The notes: generated by a model from the sequence alone, not told the origin. 64,000 nt of DNA from JAHIKV01 sp965195225 (GCA_965195225.1 CBDAFL010000085.1:85378-149377); one strand, 5' to 3'. Positions 1 through 8,691 are shown, counted from the stretch's first letter. Translations and numbers: made by a program.

Positions 1-183
1 CTGTTCGGCACGACGATTGCTTGCATTCAACAGTATCCGAGGGCGGAACCTGGGAAAGGCGTTTCCAGCAATGCCAGTGAACTGTTTCCACCAAGAAGGC
101 GAGACTGGGTAATGTGGAAAAGATGAGCCGCCACTACTTGCGATTAGCGGTCGAATACCCGTTGGCTGGAAGGAACTAAACTA
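1..183. other. unresolved left-edge segment
   Basis: No gene can be supported here. A forward frame is open from the left edge to a stop at about 127-129 and could be the last ~42 codons of a gene lying outside the window, but its translation matches nothing I recognise. The segment borders the IS200/IS605 relic at 184-352, so it may be mobile-element debris. Confidence 0.3.
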
Positions 184-352
184 CTACCGGCTATAAGCCG
201 GTAGGTTTTGAGGGTGTTTCGTGAGCTTCGGACTGAAGTCCTCAGCCCACGATTTAGAAACATGAAAATCTTCGCCACCATCGCTGGGTTCGTTTTCTTC
301 CTGCTGGCGAATGTACTCCGCAATCACTTCATCCGTCACATTGCCGCTGGAC
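184..352 (-). pseudogene. IS200/IS605-family transposase TnpA, C-terminal relic
   Basis: The reverse strand encodes about 55 codons beginning PSSGNVTDEVIAEYIRQQEE and continuing through GGEDFHVS to a TAG at 184-186. A VTDE..IAEYI.QQ...DDF tail is how IS200/IS605 single-strand transposases commonly end. The catalytic HUH and tyrosine parts are missing: an in-frame TAA lies directly upstream (about 353-355). Hairpins typical of such element ends flank it, GCTTCGGACTGAAGTC at about 223-238 and CGCCTGAAGGCG at about 392-403. Seen: the C-terminal motif and truncation. Inferred: remnant of an element that once neighboured the DGQHR/Dam unit. Confidence 0.6.
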
Positions 353-391
353 GGTTAGCATAACATGCAAACGAGGAACCTAAAGGTTTCG

Positions 392-403
392 CCTGAAGGC
401 GAG
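392..403. repeat. hairpin CGCCTGAAGGCG, probable IS605-type end
   Basis: A short perfect hairpin followed by GAGGGATTTAGACCC, about 40 bp upstream of the DGQHR gene. Hairpins of this kind mark the ends of IS200/IS605 elements, which fits the transposase relic just upstream. It may also shape the leader of the next gene. Confidence 0.4.
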
Positions 404-432
404 GGATTTAGACCCATCGCAAGGACATTAAT

Positions 433-2775
433 ATGGCAAAAGAAATAATCGCAGAAACATATCTGGAACCCCTGCTTACAGATCCTTCAAAGATCCTCAA
501 AGAAGCTGTGCGCCGCCGCAAGCTCTTTAACGAAAAGTCTGTCGCCGGCGATGCTATTCAAGAGCATGTGGCACAGGGCTGGCAGTTCTATCGCAAATTA
601 AAGCGAGTTACGAAAGTCAGGAAGGAGATAGAAATTGACGAGCGCCTGGAGAACCGATTCTGGATGCTCCTCTGCAAACTGGGCTACCCCGAAGTCAGTG
701 ATGGCCGCAATTTCACGATCCTAATCAAACGAAAAGGTGCCGAGCCACTACGAAAGCAAGTTGATGTCTTCGGGAAAGATGATGAAACGGTAATAGTTGC
801 GGAGTGCAAAGCATCTCAGAAGCTGACGAAACGAAGCCTTCAGAAGGACATCGAGGAGTTCGCTAACCTAAAGCGCCCAATTGCAAATGCAATCCGAAAA
901 CACTATGGTGCAGAACTGAAACTGAAAATCATTTGGCTCTTCGTTACAGAGAACATCATCTGGTCCTCGCCCGACAAGCAGAGAGCCTTGGGGGAGAACA
1001 TACGGGTTATTACAGAGAGAGAGTTGAGGTACTACGCGCAGATCGCCGAGCACCTCGGCAAAGCCGCTCGTTACCAGTTCTTGGCAGAGTTTTTGAAAGA
1101 CCAGAAAATTCCAGAGCTTTCCAACATGATGGTTGCGGCAATCAAGGGGCGGCTCGGCGGGAGGCACTTTTTCTGCTTTGTGACAACGCCTCGGCATCTC
1201 CTCAAGATTTCATTTGTTAACCATCGGTCGTTGAATGACCCCGAAGGAGTGCCTACATACCAACGACTCGTCAGTCGTTCGCGGATGCGTGACATAGGCA
1301 AATTCATACGGGCAGAAGGATACTTCCCAAATAATCTGATCGTCAATTTCACTCATAAAGTTCGCTTTGAGAAGATAGCGGGACACGAAAACACGAGTGT
1401 TGTGTTTGGGAATCTGTACCTACCGGACAGATATCGGTCTGCGTGGATAATCGACGGGCAGCACCGCCTCTACGGGTTCTCACGCATTGAGGATAAGTAC
1501 CTTGATCAGAATATTGTTGTGGTGGCATTTGAAACTCTGCCAAAGGCCGAAGAAGCCAATTTGTTTGTCACGATCAATCATGAACAAAAGTCTGTTCCCA
1601 AACATCTTCTCGATGATCTTGAGGGAGAACTCAAGTGGGGCTCTTCTGTACCCAGCGAGCGCATCGGGGCGATTGCTGCACGTTTAATTAATTGTCTGAA
1701 CACCGATGTTGGCGAACCCTTTTACAATCGGATTACCCAGCAGGGCATACCATCAACGAGCAAGACATGCCTCACAATACCCGCGATCAAAGAAGCACTG
1801 CGAAAATCCGGACTGCTTGGCCGCACGCTTCATAACAACACGACGTATGACTTAGGCGCTCTCTGTGGACGAAATGACAGTGAGACACTTGATCGCGCCA
1901 GGTCAGCGCTGAATCAGTACTTCGGTCAGTTGCGAAATGCAAACTTAACGGAATGGGAAAATGGCCGGGACGGCATCCTCTGCACGAATGTTGCGGCTCA
2001 GGCATACATCATGTTGCTGGGCGCTCTAGTGAAGTACTGGGAGGCAAACACCGCTGCAGATGCTCGCGAGATGACTGTGGAAGATACGATGCTGGAGACT
2101 GAGGAGTATCTGAAGCCGGTACTCGACTTCCTCGAAAGCAGCAATGCAGCGCAGCTGAAAACAGCGTTTCAGGTGCCATTTGGTTCTGGAGGGCCGCCCG
2201 AGTACTACTACCGGTTATGCAAAATGATAAAGGACAAGTACTCCGACTTCCGACCAGAAGGAATGGAGGAGTGGGAGGAAGAACAATCAGAAGAACGAGT
2301 ACAGGACGCCGACACAAAGCTCAAGGCCATCGTATCGGAAATCCGAAACTACATTTTTAATGTGTTTCGAGAGACCTACGGAGAGAAGAAGGATGCCTAT
2401 TGGGATAAGGGGGTTTCCGACAAAACGATGAAAGCGGAGGCCTACAAACGTTCTCTTGACTATGAAGTTGATGAACGTTTGCCGCTAGAGACGTATCTCG
2501 AAGTTGTTGAAATGAAGAAGATCGTCGAGAATAAGCAAAATTGGCTACGGTTCAAGAAAGTATTCAACATCCCCGAGCCTGGAGAAAAGGGGATGTCGAA
2601 GAACCTGAAGTGGATGGATCGAATCAACGAACTGCGCCGAATACCTGCACATCCGGCCAGAGAGCGACGCTACAAACTTGAGGATTTTCAGTACATCGAC
2701 TTCGTCAATAATGAGTTGATAACCCGACTGAAGGAAGCGCGGGAACATCCCGAGCGCGAGGATGGCAATGACTGA
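433..2775 (+). CDS. DGQHR-domain protein with N-terminal PD-(D/E)XK nuclease motif
   Basis: 780 aa. Residues about 60-200 look like a restriction-endonuclease fold: D111 in QVDVFG, then E124-C-K126 in VIVAECKAS, i.e. D-x12-ExK. The middle carries IIDGQHRLYGF (DGQHR at 341-345) and the downstream LFVTINHEQKSVP signature, hallmarks of the DGQHR/DndB family (ParB/sulfiredoxin-like fold), whose known members include the regulator of DNA phosphorothioation. The C-terminal ~250 residues are charged, helical and unrecognised. AAGGA at 421-425 lies seven bases before the ATG. The stop overlaps the start of a Dam-type methylase, so the two are almost certainly cotranscribed. No dndACDE or pgl genes are in view. 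Base composition is more A/T-rich than the genes to the right, suggesting transfer. Likely role: DNA-targeting effector or regulator of a modification-dependent defence unit (inference). Confidence 0.8.
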   Translation: MAKEIIAETYLEPLLTDPSKILKEAVRRRKLFNEKSVAGDAIQEHVAQGWQFYRKLKRVTKVRKEIEIDERLENRFWMLLCKLGYPEVSDGRNFTILIKRKGAEPLRKQVDVFGKDDETVIVAECKASQKLTKRSLQKDIEEFANLKRPIANAIRKHYGAELKLKIIWLFVTENIIWSSPDKQRALGENIRVITERELRYYAQIAEHLGKAARYQFLAEFLKDQKIPELSNMMVAAIKGRLGGRHFFCFVTTPRHLLKISFVNHRSLNDPEGVPTYQRLVSRSRMRDIGKFIRAEGYFPNNLIVNFTHKVRFEKIAGHENTSVVFGNLYLPDRYRSAWIIDGQHRLYGFSRIEDKYLDQNIVVVAFETLPKAEEANLFVTINHEQKSVPKHLLDDLEGELKWGSSVPSERIGAIAARLINCLNTDVGEPFYNRITQQGIPSTSKTCLTIPAIKEALRKSGLLGRTLHNNTTYDLGALCGRNDSETLDRARSALNQYFGQLRNANLTEWENGRDGILCTNVAAQAYIMLLGALVKYWEANTAADAREMTVEDTMLETEEYLKPVLDFLESSNAAQLKTAFQVPFGSGGPPEYYYRLCKMIKDKYSDFRPEGMEEWEEEQSEERVQDADTKLKAIVSEIRNYIFNVFRETYGEKKDAYWDKGVSDKTMKAEAYKRSLDYEVDERLPLETYLEVVEMKKIVENKQNWLRFKKVFNIPEPGEKGMSKNLKWMDRINELRRIPAHPARERRYKLEDFQYIDFVNNELITRLKEAREHPEREDGND

Positions 2776-3637
2776 GCCATTCCTTAAGTGGCCCGGAGGC
2801 AAGAGGTGGCTCGTTCAACGATACGCTACGCTCTTTCCGACAACATATCGCCGCTATTTCGAGCCGTTCCTCGGCGGTGGAGCGGTATTTTTTTACCTCT
2901 CGCCCCCTCGTACCGTACTATCGGATTCCAATCCTGATCTGATTAACGCCTATAAATGTATCCGCGATTATCCAGATATCATCGACAGACGCCTCCGCAG
3001 CCTGCATGCGCATCACGATAGCAGGCTCTACTATCGAATGCGTGCAATGAAGCCGAGAAGCGATATCGGAAGAGCGAGTCGCTTCATCTATCTGAATCGC
3101 ACGTGCTTTAACGGAATATACAGGGTGAATCGACAAGGCGAGTTCAATGTGCCTATGGGTTCGAAGGATCTTGTCAAGTATCCTGATGGTTATTTGTCAT
3201 TGATCTCAGAGCGCCTCGGGAGCGCTTCGATCAAGGTGGGCGACTTTGAAGATACAATAGACTCTTCAGGCAAAGGTGACTTTGTGTTTGTTGACCCGCC
3301 ATATACGGTAATGCACAACAACAACAATTTCATTAAGTACAATTCCAAATTGTTCTCTTGGACTGATCAGATTCGATTAGCATCAGCATTGAGGCGTGCC
3401 GTTTCTCGGGGTGCCAAAATCATGCTTTCGAACGCGGATCACATTAGCGTTAGAACCCTTTACTGCAAATTTGGCTACCATCACAAGGTTGATCGTTCGA
3501 GCGTTCTCGCGGCTGAGTCGGCCAGACGCTTGAGGACATCTGAACTCTTGATAACGACATACAAGACACCTAGGGAGAAAGTGACAAAAGTCGAAACGGA
3601 GACGAAAAGTCGGAAGTCGAAACGAGAACGCAGCTAG
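2768..3637 (+). CDS. DNA adenine methylase, Dam/D12 class
   Basis: 289 aa. Transfers methyl from S-adenosylmethionine to N6 of adenine, probably in GATC-like sites (family knowledge; specificity not provable here). The N-terminus FLKWPGGKRW is the D12-class motif I, EPFLGGGAVFF follows, and FVDPPYT near residue 178 is the catalytic DPPY motif IV. Length suits Dam/M.DpnII-type enzymes. Two ATGs compete, 2762 and 2768; GAGG at 2758-2761 is correctly spaced only for 2768, which gives an eight-base overlap with the upstream DGQHR-nuclease gene and implies translational coupling. The tail after residue 270 is Lys/Arg/Glu-rich and probably disordered. With its neighbour it resembles a modification/effector pair. 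Confidence 0.9.
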   Translation: MTEPFLKWPGGKRWLVQRYATLFPTTYRRYFEPFLGGGAVFFYLSPPRTVLSDSNPDLINAYKCIRDYPDIIDRRLRSLHAHHDSRLYYRMRAMKPRSDIGRASRFIYLNRTCFNGIYRVNRQGEFNVPMGSKDLVKYPDGYLSLISERLGSASIKVGDFEDTIDSSGKGDFVFVDPPYTVMHNNNNFIKYNSKLFSWTDQIRLASALRRAVSRGAKIMLSNADHISVRTLYCKFGYHHKVDRSSVLAAESARRLRTSELLITTYKTPREKVTKVETETKSRKSKRERS

Positions 3638-4258
3638 TTGTCGCATCCTCACTTGCCAATACTAGGCTTTGTCGGAAAACCTCGACGGTCATCCCGAGCG
3701 AGGCGGAGTATCTCGCCGATTCGGACGGGGGGCACTGACGAAAGGGGCTGAGGTTGGGCGCCACTGGCTTTGCCAGTGCTTTGGGCTTGTTTGACGTTCC
3801 CACGTGTTTTGGTGGAAGTGGGGGGATGGCGCAGTGAGAGGCAGTAGGCTGGAGGCTGTAGGACTGGAGACAGTGCCGCGATGGGATAGCCCGAAGGGCT
3901 TGTGGTAGGACAGCCCGGGGTTGCCGCTTGAGCGGCTACCCCGGGTGAACGGGTTTGCCGTAACATCTTACTCCGAAGGGGTTGCGGAATGGCGTCGTCG
4001 CTCCGCAACCCTTTCAGGGTTGAACAAATCATTGCCCCCGCACCCCAGGGTAGCCGCTCAAGCGTCAACCCTGGGCTATCATATCGAAGCCCTTCGGGCT
4101 AAAGCTGGAGGCTGGAGGGACGTGCAACGGGTTGCCCTCGCTTGCTACCAGTTGACTGTAGCCAATCCACCCGATAGAATGACGGGTTCGCAGTGGAGCA
4201 GCCTGAACATGGTGTTTCGGGTAACGCTGCAGGACACTCTTTTTGAGGAATTGGACAA
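3638..4258. repeat. intergenic region with REP-like palindromes
   Basis: About 620 bases without a supportable gene. It holds a GGCACTGACGAAAG...GCCACTGGCTTTGCCAGTGC unit at about 3726-3785, a palindrome built on GGGTTGCCGCTTGAGCGGCTACCC at about 3914-3945, and a 60-bp unit at about 4044-4103 containing GGGTAGCCGCTCAAGCG and ending GAAGCCCTTCGGGCTAAA. The first and last units recur at 4685-4751 and 4575-4634 on the far side of the cold-shock gene. Confidence 0.7.
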
Positions 4259-4456
4259 ATGGCAGAAGGCACGATAAAGCGACTCACGGACAAGGGCTTT
4301 GGATTTATCGACACCGGGAGCGAAACGGACATGTTTTTTCACTCGTCAAACCTCGAAGGAGTGAGCTACGAAGAACTCCAAGAAGGACAACGAGTGTCAT
4401 ACACCGAAGGACGTGGACCGAAAGGGCCAAGAGCCGAAAACGTCAAGCCGGTCTGA
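4259..4456 (+). CDS. cold-shock-domain protein (CspA family)
   Basis: 65 aa, the usual length of a CspA-type OB-fold protein binding single-stranded RNA/DNA as an RNA chaperone. Seen: GTIKRL, then KGFGFI (RNP1-like), then DMFFHSSNL (RNP2-like VFFH position), and the C-terminal VSYTEGRGPKGPRAENVKPV matching the family's final strand. A GAGG-containing ribosome site precedes the ATG. The gene stands alone, bracketed by matching REP-like repeats, so it may have moved or been duplicated with them. Confidence 0.9.
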   Translation: MAEGTIKRLTDKGFGFIDTGSETDMFFHSSNLEGVSYEELQEGQRVSYTEGRGPKGPRAENVKPV

Positions 4457-4574
4457 CGGAGCTGAGAGGAATAGTCGTTTTCAATAAAGATGAACGATAC
4501 GTTTGGGATTGAATCGGACGCGGCTCAATTCGCAACCCCTGCGGGGCTAAGATATGGTGGGTGCCGAATTCTTA

Positions 4575-4751
4575 CCCAGGGTAGCCGCTTGAGCGGCTAC
4601 CCTGGGCTATCATATCGAAGCCCTTCGGGCTAAACGTGACAAACGGCACCCCGAAACTTCAATGAGGGCTTCCCCTTCTTTCACACCGACGGGTGGCACT
4701 GACAAAAGTGGCTGTGATTAGGTGCCACTGTCTTTGCCAGTGCTTCGGGCT
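4575..4751. repeat. second REP-like cluster downstream of the cold-shock gene
   Basis: 4575-4634 carries a long palindrome (CCCAGGGTAGCCGCTTGAG / CGGCTACCCTGGG) followed by CTATCATATCGAAGCCCTTC, which repeats almost base for base what stands at 4070-4103. 4685-4751 repeats the GGCACTGAC...TTTGCCAGTGC unit of 3726-3785. No gene is seen between 4457 and 4909 apart from these repeats. Confidence 0.75.
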
Positions 4752-4909
4752 AGTGCTGAACACTCCGTGCCCAATTTCCCCCGTGTGGCGAGATATGCGG
4801 GCTAGACTCGGGGTTGTCGCGGGGATTCACTCTATCAGTAGCCAACGTCATGGACTAGAATTGAAGCTGTGAGCGAAGCACCGGGACATTTCCCACAAGA
4901 ACCATACGT

Positions 4910-6706
4910 ATGAAACATATTCGGAACTTTTGCATTATCGCCCATATTGACCATGGCAAGTCGACTCTGGCCGATCGACTGATCCAGGCCTGTGGCGGCG
5001 TTGCGCAACGCGATTTTCGCAATCAACTGCTCGACGCGATGGATATCGAGCGTGAACGGGGTATTACGATTAAGAGTAATTCGATCACGCTCTCCTACCG
5101 TGCCCCGGACGGTCAAGACTATCTGCTGAATCTCATCGACACCCCTGGCCATGTCGATTTTTCGCACGAAGTACGGCGTTCACTCATGGCTTGCGAAGGC
5201 GCCTTGATTGTTATAGACGCTTCTCAGGGGGTCGAGGCGCAGACGGTCGCCAACCTCTATCTGGCCCTGGATAATAATCTGGAGCTTCTGCCGGTGATCA
5301 ATAAGATCGATCTGTCGGCCGCGGACGTCGAGCGTGTGCGCGAGGAGATTGATGCGGATTTGGGGCTGGATCCGTTCGAGGCGATACCCGTTTCCGCAAA
5401 GACCGGCCTCGGCGTTGAAGACGTGCTCGCGGGAATCGTCGAGAAGTTGCCTTGTCCAAAGGGCGACCCGGACGCGCCGCTGAAAGCCTTGGTCTTCGAC
5501 GCTCATTTCGATCAGTATCGAGGGGTGATTCTCCAGTGTCGCATCATGGAAGGCACGCTGAAACCACGCGACACAATCCATTTCATGCACATGGGCTGCG
5601 ATTATACGGTGGAGGAGTTGGGCTTCAATCAGTTGAGGCTCAATCCAAAAGAGCAGCTCGGCGCCGGGGAGGTGGGGTATATCGTCGCCGGAATCAAGAG
5701 CGTACGGGAGATCGAGATCGGCGATACGATCACTCACCTCGATCGCCAAGCGGCGGAACCGGTCCCAGGCTATCAGGAAGCGAAACAGGTCGTCTTTTCC
5801 TCGATCTATCCGATGAACACCAATCAGTACAAGGACCTCAGCAAGGCTCTGGACAAACTGGCAATCAACGATGCGGCGCTCACCTATGAAAAAGATAGTT
5901 CGGCGGCCCTTGGTTTCGGATTTCGTTGCGGGTTTCTCGGCCTTCTTCACCTGGACGTGGTTCAGGAGCGTTTGCAGCGGGAATTCGACATCGGACTGGT
6001 CATCTCGGCCCCATCGGTAAAGTACAAGGTGACCTTGAAGGGCGGCAAGACGATAGATGTAGACAACCCCAGCTACTGGCCCGATCCGATGAAGATCGAC
6101 TCGGTCACCGAGCCATACATTAAGACCTCTATTCTTACCCCCGAAGTGTACGTCGGTCCCGTCATGGAGCTATGCCGCGAACATCGCTCGGAGAGTCAGA
6201 CGATAAATTATCTCTCCGTGGGCCGGGTCGAAGTGATTAGCGAGATGCCGCTCGGAGAGGTGCTCTTCGATTTCTACGGCAAGCTCAAGACGATCACACG
6301 AGGCTACGGATCGTTTGACTATGATCCGATCGAATATCGAGACACCGACGTTGTGAAGGTCGATATCCTGGTCAACAAGGAGCCGGTCGATACGCTTTCC
6401 TATCTGGTCCATCGCGACAAGGCGCGAAAACGGGCGCTTCACTACTGCGAACAACTTGCCGAAGCGATTCCCCGCCACCAGTTCAAGATTCCGGTCCAGG
6501 GCGTCATCGGCGGCACGATCATCGCCCGATCGACGATCCAGCCTTACCGCAAGGACGTAACCGCAAAGTGCTATGGCGGCGACGTTACACGTAAGAACAA
6601 GCTCCTCGACAAACAGAAGAAGGGCAAGGCGAAAATGAAGCAGGTCGGCCAGGTCCAGATACCCCAAAAAGCCTTCGTCTCGGTCCTTTGCGCCGACAGG
6701 GATTAG
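4910..6706 (+). CDS. lepA: elongation factor 4 (LepA), ribosomal back-translocase GTPase
   Basis: 598 aa, the expected length. Binds ribosomes and hydrolyses GTP; family knowledge assigns it back-translocation and a role in initiation/30S biogenesis. Seen: P-loop AHIDHGKST at 11-19, DTPGHVDF from residue 77, NKID at about 131, EF-Tu domain 2 and EF-G-like domains, then the LepA-specific C-terminal block with GGDVTRKNKLLDKQKKGKAK. The start MKHIRNFCIIAHIDHGKST matches the family N-terminus. It is monocistronic; a palindrome (GTAGGACAGGATGGTATCC) directly follows the stop. Confidence 0.97.
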   Translation: MKHIRNFCIIAHIDHGKSTLADRLIQACGGVAQRDFRNQLLDAMDIERERGITIKSNSITLSYRAPDGQDYLLNLIDTPGHVDFSHEVRRSLMACEGALIVIDASQGVEAQTVANLYLALDNNLELLPVINKIDLSAADVERVREEIDADLGLDPFEAIPVSAKTGLGVEDVLAGIVEKLPCPKGDPDAPLKALVFDAHFDQYRGVILQCRIMEGTLKPRDTIHFMHMGCDYTVEELGFNQLRLNPKEQLGAGEVGYIVAGIKSVREIEIGDTITHLDRQAAEPVPGYQEAKQVVFSSIYPMNTNQYKDLSKALDKLAINDAALTYEKDSSAALGFGFRCGFLGLLHLDVVQERLQREFDIGLVISAPSVKYKVTLKGGKTIDVDNPSYWPDPMKIDSVTEPYIKTSILTPEVYVGPVMELCREHRSESQTINYLSVGRVEVISEMPLGEVLFDFYGKLKTITRGYGSFDYDPIEYRDTDVVKVDILVNKEPVDTLSYLVHRDKARKRALHYCEQLAEAIPRHQFKIPVQGVIGGTIIARSTIQPYRKDVTAKCYGGDVTRKNKLLDKQKKGKAKMKQVGQVQIPQKAFVSVLCADRD

Positions 6707-6710
6707 ATGA

Positions 6711-6737
6711 GTAGGACAGGATGGTATCCTGTCCCCC
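6711..6737. repeat. REP palindrome, ACAGG...CCTGT family
   Basis: GTAGGACAGGATGGTATCCT then GTCCCCC forms a near-perfect hairpin five bases after the lepA stop. It belongs to the same family as the palindromes at 28688-28714, 32158-32184 and 32197-32223. Confidence 0.7.
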
Positions 6738-6791
6738 TCATCCACTCGCGCGTGGCGGTGGATTTGGCACTGGCAGAGCCAGTGGCACACT

Positions 6792-6908
6792 TCAACCTTC
6801 AACAGTGCCACCCAGCCGGACCGGATACTTGCCGTCCTCATCGCCGATGCCAAGGTCGGTGCGGCGGCGGAGCGTTTTGATCTTCTCAACGTCCGTCACC
6901 TCGCCCAT
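6792..6908 (-). CDS. 38-aa ORF coupled to the upstream basic protein
   Basis: Encodes MGEVTDVEKIKTLRRRTDLG... and ends LGGTVEG. Its ATG shares a base with the TGA of the preceding 102-aa gene (TGATG), the arrangement of translational coupling. The sequence is hydrophilic with a triple-Arg patch and no recognisable domain. The last residues run into a palindromic repeat region, so the original C-terminus may have been replaced. Alternative: chance ORF. Confidence 0.35.
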   Translation of the reverse strand: MGEVTDVEKIKTLRRRTDLGIGDEDGKYPVRLGGTVEG

Positions 6909-7216
6909 CACACGATCTCTCTGATCTCCTGAGCCACGACCAGGGCTTGGTTCGCCGCCTTAACGCTGCCAACGACCTTGAGAAAAGCCAGAGCCGCTTT
7001 GACCTCGGGGATGCCGATGCCTCCCTTGGCGACAACTTTCCTCACCGCCTGCCGCCGCTTGTTGTGGGTGGTCTTGATGTTGCTGACGTAGTTATTGCTG
7101 ATCTTGATGCCCTTCTTCGCCAGTGCAGCGACCACTTCCACGTTCTTCGCCTTCGGGTGCGCCTTGAGATACTCCTTCACGGCATGGGTCTTGTTCACTT
7201 GTTTCTTCTTGGCCAT
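6908..7216 (-). CDS. small basic protein, winged-helix-like, unknown function
   Basis: 102 aa. Starts MAKKKQVNKTHAVKEYLKAH with AAGGAG eight bases upstream (7225-7230 on the reverse strand), which rules out a longer N-terminal extension. VKEYLKAHPKAKNVEVVAAL followed by GIKISNNYVSNIK reads as a small helix-turn-helix/winged-helix unit, then KTTHNKRRQAVRKVVAKGG is strongly basic, suggesting nucleic-acid binding. The C-terminal ~35 residues are a hydrophobic-rich helix pair that could dimerise. The 68-aa protein at 21270-21476 has the same pattern. Not recognised as a named family; role inferred only. Confidence 0.7.
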   Translation of the reverse strand: MAKKKQVNKTHAVKEYLKAHPKAKNVEVVAALAKKGIKISNNYVSNIKTTHNKRRQAVRKVVAKGGIGIPEVKAALAFLKVVGSVKAANQALVVAQEIREIV

Positions 7217-7413
7217 GATTGTGGCTCCTTGTAGTTGGGATGGTTGAAACCGCAGGATTAGTCTACCAGTTGAGTCAAAGTGCGTGAATCCCCTCGCCAC
7301 CGATAGCCACCGATAAAGGGATCGTACAAACAAAGTGCCCGACCCCGTAAATCTCCCGCCCTCGCCCCCGGCCCCTCTCCCTTTGGGGGAGGGGAGATTT
7401 TTATAACACGTTC

Positions 7414-8691
7414 TCACACTGCCTGTCTGCGGCGAACCTTGGGGCCGCGTCGTTGGCCGTAGAAACGTTTTCCACTCGCCGGGCGCGATGAATACGAGGG
7501 CTTGCCCGGTCCTTTTTTATGACCGGAACGCACCTCTTTCACAGGCTCGGCGGTCGTCATGCCCTCGGGACCTTGCTCGACGGAGAGCGTTTGGCGGGTG
7601 AGACGTTGGATGGCCTGCAAACTCGACCGCTCGCCGTGATCGCAGAACGAGACGGCCACGCCGTCCGCGCCCGCCCGGCCCGTGCGGCCGATGCGATGGA
7701 TGTAGTTGTCGGCATCGCCCGGCAAATCGTAGTTCACCACGTGCGAGACATCGTTGATGTCCAGCCCGCGGGCGGCAATGTCGGTGGCCACCAGAACCAG
7801 CGGCTGCGGCGCCTTGAAGCGAAGCAATACGCGCTGCCGCGCCGATTGGCTCTTGTTGCTGTGAAAGGCGTCGGCCTGAATGCCGGCCTTCACCAGCGAT
7901 TTGACTATCTTGTCCGCGCCATACTTGGTGCGTGTAAACACCAGCGTCCGCGTCCAGGGCGTCTCTTGCAGCCAATGGGTGAGCAGCTTCAGTTTCTGCT
8001 TCTGGTCGACAAAAAACACCGATTGCCGAATCGTTTCCAACGTGACCGAGGCGGGCGCGACATGCACGTCCACCGGATCGGTCAACCATTGGCTGGCCAG
8101 CGTGCGGATGGTCGAGGGCAGCGTGGCGGAAAACAGCAGCGTTTGCCGCCGGCGCGGAACCTTTTCCACAATCCGCCGCAGATCGTGGATAAAGCCCATG
8201 TCGAGCATCCGATCGGCCTCGTCGAGGATCAACACCTCGACGTGCGACAGGTCCACGTGGCCTTGCTGCATCAGGTCCAGCAATCGTCCCGGGGTGGCGA
8301 TCAAGACGTCCACGCCCTTGTTCAACGCATGCACTTGCGGCGATTGGCCCACGCCGCCGTAAATCGCGACTTGTCGCACGGTGGTATAGCGGCCGTAAGT
8401 CTGAAAGCTTTGGCCGATTTGCAGCGCCAGTTCGCGTGTAGGCGCAAGCACCAGCGTGCGGATCTTCCGCCCGCGCCCATTGACGCGGCACTCTTTGCGG
8501 CTGAGTCGCTGCAAGGTGGGCAAAGCGAACGCGGCTGTTTTGCCGGTTCCGGTCTGCGCGCAGCCCAGCACGTCGCGTCCTTCGAGGACTGGGGGAATGG
8601 CGGCGGCCTGAATTTTGGTGGTGGTGGGGTAGCCCTGCGCACGAACGGCGCGCAAGAGCGGCTCGGCGAGGCCGAGATCTTCGAACTTCAT
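7414..8691 (-). CDS. DEAD-box ATP-dependent RNA helicase (RhlE-like)
   Basis: 425 aa. Unwinds short RNA duplexes with ATP, probably in ribosome assembly or RNA decay. Seen, counted from the chosen start: Q-motif Gln28, Walker A AQTGTGKT at 45-52, PTRELA at 84-89, DEAD at 157-160, SAT at 188-190, and HRIGRTGRAG in the second RecA domain. The tail is short, basic and Gly/Ser/Arg-rich (KRFYGQRRGPKVRRRQAV), like RhlE-type RNA-binding tails. A 50-residue upstream extension is open but MKFEDLGL has GGAAG upstream and matches the family N-terminus, so 8691 is preferred. Confidence 0.93.
   Translation of the reverse strand: MKFEDLGLAEPLLRAVRAQGYPTTTKIQAAAIPPVLEGRDVLGCAQTGTGKTAAFALPTLQRLSRKECRVNGRGRKIRTLVLAPTRELALQIGQSFQTYGRYTTVRQVAIYGGVGQSPQVHALNKGVDVLIATPGRLLDLMQQGHVDLSHVEVLILDEADRMLDMGFIHDLRRIVEKVPRRRQTLLFSATLPSTIRTLASQWLTDPVDVHVAPASVTLETIRQSVFFVDQKQKLKLLTHWLQETPWTRTLVFTRTKYGADKIVKSLVKAGIQADAFHSNKSQSARQRVLLRFKAPQPLVLVATDIAARGLDINDVSHVVNYDLPGDADNYIHRIGRTGRAGADGVAVSFCDHGERSSLQAIQRLTRQTLSVEQGPEGMTTAEPVKEVRSGHKKGPGKPSYSSRPASGKRFYGQRRGPKVRRRQAV

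Noticed and set aside
433..3637. Phosphorothioation (Dnd) cluster
   Set aside because: Only the DGQHR domain recalls DndB; dndA, C, D and E are absent and a Dam methylase takes their place.
4145..4512. Alternative frames around the cold-shock gene
   Set aside because: All are shadows of the 65-aa CspA frame or of flanking palindromes.
5180..5950. Long open frames antisense to lepA, fusA and the oxidoreductase gene
   Set aside because: They mirror strongly supported genes, lack ribosome sites and have the Arg/His/Leu-rich composition of GC-rich antisense frames.
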